Assembly (NCBI GenBank): GCA_947631885.1
Contig: CANRMZ010000048.1
Location: forward strand, 1-8,381
DNA from: an uncultured Bacilli bacterium
Lineage (GTDB): Bacteria > Bacillota_I > Bacilli_A > RF39 > UBA660
Length of the DNA stretch: 8,381 nt
Direction: 5' to 3'
The first letter of the stretch is position 1, and each line of letters opens with the position of its first letter. This document shows positions 7,901 to 8,381 of the stretch, piece by piece. Under the pieces are notes generated by a model. It saw only the letters and a list, made by a program, of their open reading frames with translations, had not been told where the DNA came from and made no database searches. Position numbers and translations under genes: made by a program.

Positions 7901-8381
7901 CAAACTTTATCGTAGTTTTATTAGAATTAACTTTGGCACTTGCTATAACACTTTCGCCTTCATATATTCTAACAGTACCTTCGATAAAGGCTTTATCTTC
8001 ATCTACTACTTCAAAGCTTAATGATTTATTTTCATCATCTAAATTAAATCTATTAATGGATGGGATATCTTTTAAAACTTCTTTAGTTATTCTTAATTTA
8101 GTCTTTAATTCTTTACCATTATCAAATACAACTTCTGATATTACAAAAGTTTGAGAACCTGCTTTATCAGAATTGACTTTAACTGAGTAAATACCATTAT
8201 TTAGGGTAACATCATAGTATTCATCCCCAATTTTAACTTTAGTAATTTTAACACCCGGAGTATTTATATCAGCTGTAAATTCTAAAGTGATTTCTCCTTT
8301 TTGAGCATAGTTATTTGCAGATGACTTATGTTCTTTTAAAGTTACCTTGGTATTTTTAGTAGTTTCTTCAGTAATATGACC
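1920..8381 (-). CDS. Giant M26/Zmp-type extracellular zinc metalloprotease, C-terminal 2153 residues (5' end outside window)
   Basis: Codon-by-codon reading shows no stop from 8381 to the TAA at 1920, so the true start lies beyond the right edge. A TTG at 7265 is an internal codon inside a repeat, without a ribosome binding site. Numbering from the right edge: residues 1 to about 850 are tandem beta-rich modules with VLK(D/E) starts at 102, 306, 540 and 754. About 1000-1205 is a GLUG-like beta-helix opening with DGNGHTIKNL (1006). The peptidase region follows: VLPILTLPDTAAYIIS, then HETAH (1757-1761) and, 20 residues after the second His, Glu 1781 in GGEDYADAF. This is the HExxH-x19-E zinc site of streptococcal ZmpB/IgA1 protease (M26), whose LPLLTLP, HE-MTH and GRRxxxGAExY segments align by memory. 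Catalytic residues look intact. After the peptidase core the protein has CLSEYWC (2091-2097) and ends in SSND, with no LPXTG or C-terminal membrane helix. Anchoring, if any, must be N-terminal, as in some Zmp proteins. Likely secreted or surface-bound; substrate unknown (host glycoproteins or immunoglobulin are known for relatives). Confidence 0.93.
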   Translation of the reverse strand, partial: GHITEETTKNTKVTLKEHKSSANNYAQKGEITLEFTADINTPGVKITKVKIGDEYYDVTLNNGIYSVKVNSDKAGSQTFVISEVVFDNGKELKTKLRITKEVLKDIPSINRFNLDDENKSLSFEVVDEDKAFIEGTVRIYEGESVIASAKVNSNKTTIKFDGKEGKTYSAEIVGNYDLDSNSSDGVNFYQNVPLFDQTFTLGGDYNFNLDNVAITDALKPGEKPVVSFTSSNSRNATISNANLSVDNDAKSYNISKIDGNNYEVILSDADVTPGKHTVTLNEVGLDSLKTFYNDNDYKAKKLTYTVLKEAPSVNNLKVTDDNGNKNINVSFAYKDDNKATKKLTVVIVDSTGKIVDSKEIPKDELNGNITTTLSYEKSVDGFYTVRVLADYDLSDKYTYTNECLKEESILTQKDIYISKMYITNNSNGVNNNFYPVKNQKDYQIAFEIYVGDSIDAYAKQSYNSSYSQVSSITINGLNYSASAISHEGNIYKAKIYLTVPNESGILDIKANRVQLTVNGYYKMYSTNYFSVKEEKVTIDVLKDKPKIDNLVITDDYNDGKATFNFDVVLDSNAHEDEFKDGKLTVDGVSKDIVVGHNEIVFDSLPKDKDLEVKFTGSYDLDTDKLNEQTEDKNEKTNDELLKVQYGLYSSDTYESITLDEGLAISKNNNNYFEKNEKIKLNFKVNGLDEKLNAGVSKVIISGKEYSVANINDVYELILDGYPSSGEKSITITDIILTNGKKVSLKNAYTFKPEVLKDVIKVSDYKFEDLDSKVKVTFAIKDPDGSIVGKAKVKITDDMGNALYNGKYEDTITFNKTESKRYYVEVISSYDRDIDKKAFSTNYQKEALLLEELISFEDNTIEFKNISDINLYKVEKIDGEEKITLQDEVNVSDIENNKANYFVEIAMDNLPTTRARITNVSTENGMLILELDYAHASKDKTQKLRITFGKIEGGKAVNEFHPANAFRVLLNKLENGEDVVLDRNYDASSITTDGNTYVTNEYKGTLDGNGHTIKNLSKPLFNKIKDGEVKNLYINDVTLDDNGKGALANETYNAKITNVLVDKVVKSQKDTASTNGGLIGTADNTKIDSSRVIHLVYNLNWLTQQTGTFIGVTQNNTEITNCYAEGTINGGWNYTSGFIGNAKATTVTNSYVKVSLSGQYSTPAGFANRYSGSGSTFKNNVAIVNGSINVFAGGAATVENNYIYTTSTLNDNGVTVISANDINEELFIDKANFSDKVWEFKDISLDNLPTFILENKTELESINNYSKDKEIAYKNVMKLAPFYDNDKVVEMGNTITDSNLLNHEILHIVPVDAEGKLVTYLTTDNPKKISKLKIIFKNGLKTEYNVLYEKNYDMVATYKISGLNIDYNYNHYVINADSAVVNNLTNYLKGLNYTNNLDILTTNEDSRIYRDFYNDNTRFELTEFVLKYLSNSNFTNTNNDDAINDYIEREVKKDKKIEKALYTYNYFRRFYNLDVDGMKIYDFVMFNMQGFDANLTSDKITELFFSDPSGAYFNTNITNNTYNNLLSPYTDLNNVSSFLDYVVTKLSDHNMDEWAASQFKGILREIPIEGHEDDIQYTLWDHLSTEDANYKGGSYKVHNFVLPILTLPDTAAYIISAPAQFTIGSQRTYMANPKDAAELATFNAKMQAYVDRIQSYYNTAYDLLQNPKLFNDIHLFQLDKRYTKNENGVSVYNTPYTTTELFHKNFDEVVALWPATYGVNAGNWGDRIEWNVAGFMDTDITTDGTVDSGHPTFMTWSHETAHYLDSRLFLENYGRRFDAGGEDYADAFLMQEFGINGIVMNLTVNYNKDAKVASNLTPERINSPEKIQDFYSKMFDTIYIMDYIEAQAFLQLPKEYQKALAVQVSYPNEDKQFAREGGKSDGKLTGVTYKEDDYARFRARETTGYTSLNSLGDIELNSINDLVDKQIMLYPGVYKYASRGNNSYGGEGINVVHWYQPNNPDGRPDSYALKWISYEMMGIAGYEKGFVAYASNKDYEIRPIYKNLTNPDEGTQNVNFKSDQMALQKITDNKYSDFNTYKKDRFQYVADNLSHINPEINVKHYVQAFYDALIKDKDYTDAKLKDILKNKTETQCLSEYWCSRDIQAAVGLPNSTAVRQEIYYKLKDMSNDFEDNIIYLADANQDVSNLTVSASSND
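3039..3113 (-). other. Zinc-binding catalytic site of the protease (HETAH ... E)
   Basis: HETAH is encoded at 3113-3099 (His 1757, Glu 1758 general base, His 1761) and the third zinc ligand Glu 1781 at 3041-3039, within GGEDYADAF. The spacing of 20 residues from the second His fits M26/Zmp enzymes. Family members usually have HEM(T/V)H; Thr-Ala at the two variable positions is a tolerated variant. No essential residue appears lost, so the enzyme is predicted active. Confidence 0.88.
4770..5370 (-). other. GLUG-like beta-helix region of the protease
   Basis: Visible-protein residues about 1005-1205 begin with LDGNGHTIKNL and repeat short units with G(G/F)(L/I)(I/G) turns and T(N/S)S/C-Y strands: GGLIGTADNTKIDSS, GTFIGVTQNNTEITNCY, SGFIGNAKATTVTNSY, AGFANRYSGSGSTFKNN, AGGAATVENNY. 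This matches the GLUG repeats found before the peptidase domain in IgA1 proteases and Zmp proteins. It is likely a right-handed beta-helix that holds or presents substrate; that role is inference. Confidence 0.75.
6114..8381 (-). repeat. Protein-level tandem repeats, about 204-234 residues each, in the protease
   Basis: Four modules begin with VLKDIP, VLKEAP, VLKDKP or VLKDVI (V codons at 8078, 7466, 6764, 6122), spaced 204, 234 and 214 residues. The end of an earlier copy is visible before the first. Each has two halves. Half A follows VLK with P-x-I-x-N and a DD or DE motif, and ends in a (N/D/S)YD(L/R) motif: NYDLDSN, DYDLSDK, SYDLDTD, SYDRDID. Half B has V..ItINGxxYxV...Y.v.L and ends with a G...T.T...L.NGK-like strand leading to the next VLK. 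The pattern suggests Ig-like stalk domains. Copies are diverged (no long exact DNA repeats noticed). The last copy runs into the beta-helix without a complete half B. Confidence 0.75.

Noticed and set aside
7933..8154. 73-codon plus-strand open frame
   Set aside because: Antisense to the protease repeats; Ser/Leu-rich composition is what the complement of Asp/Lys/Glu/Asn codons gives. No SD or promoter seen.
6114..8381. Nucleotide-level direct repeats or CRISPR-like array
   Set aside because: The periodicity is only at protein level (about 610-700 bases), the copies are diverged, and the frame is continuous.
1..8381. tRNA, rRNA, riboswitch, IS element or prophage genes
   Set aside because: No cloverleaf-like CCA-ending structures, conserved rRNA segments, transposase motifs or terminal inverted repeats were recognised on either strand.

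Overview
The window is strongly AT-rich (roughly 30% G+C by eye). All genes are on the minus strand, with strong AGGAGG-type ribosome binding sites, U-tailed hairpin terminators and TGG used for tryptophan. The surface protease is of the M26/Zmp type known from Gram-positive bacteria. Together this suggests a low-G+C Firmicute/Bacilli-type host-associated bacterium, possibly an uncultured gut lineage. The species cannot be named from the sequence.

Layout, in transcription order (right to left). Positions 8381 to 1920 hold the C-terminal 2153 residues of one giant gene for an extracellular zinc metalloprotease of the Zmp/IgA1-protease (M26) type. Its 5' end lies beyond the right edge, and there is no stop codon from 8381 to the TAA at 1920. 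The visible protein has four VLK-type tandem modules of about 204-234 residues, then a GLUG-like beta-helix, then a peptidase domain with HETAH and a downstream Glu zinc ligand. It ends without a C-terminal wall anchor, and its terminator begins at the stop codon. About 100 bases on is a mazEF toxin-antitoxin operon with its own promoter and terminator; the two genes overlap by one base (TAATG). Next comes a short gene for an unrecognised membrane-anchored protein with four cysteines (1081-509), again with its own promoter and terminator. At the left edge is the N-terminal part of an unrecognised exported protein with a clear signal peptide (357-1, continuing outside).

The window is therefore a row of separate small transcription units on one strand. 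Three of the four units encode envelope or secreted proteins; the fourth is a toxin-antitoxin pair that may stabilise the locus. No RNA genes, IS elements, CRISPR arrays or phage genes were seen. No stretch over 300 bases lacks a gene: the gaps (358-508, 1082-1215, 1812-1919) hold promoters, a dyad and terminators. I see no clearly new multi-gene system. The most notable items are the giant repeat-bearing protease, whose frame is much longer than an ATG/TTG-based call would suggest, and the two unknown envelope proteins.
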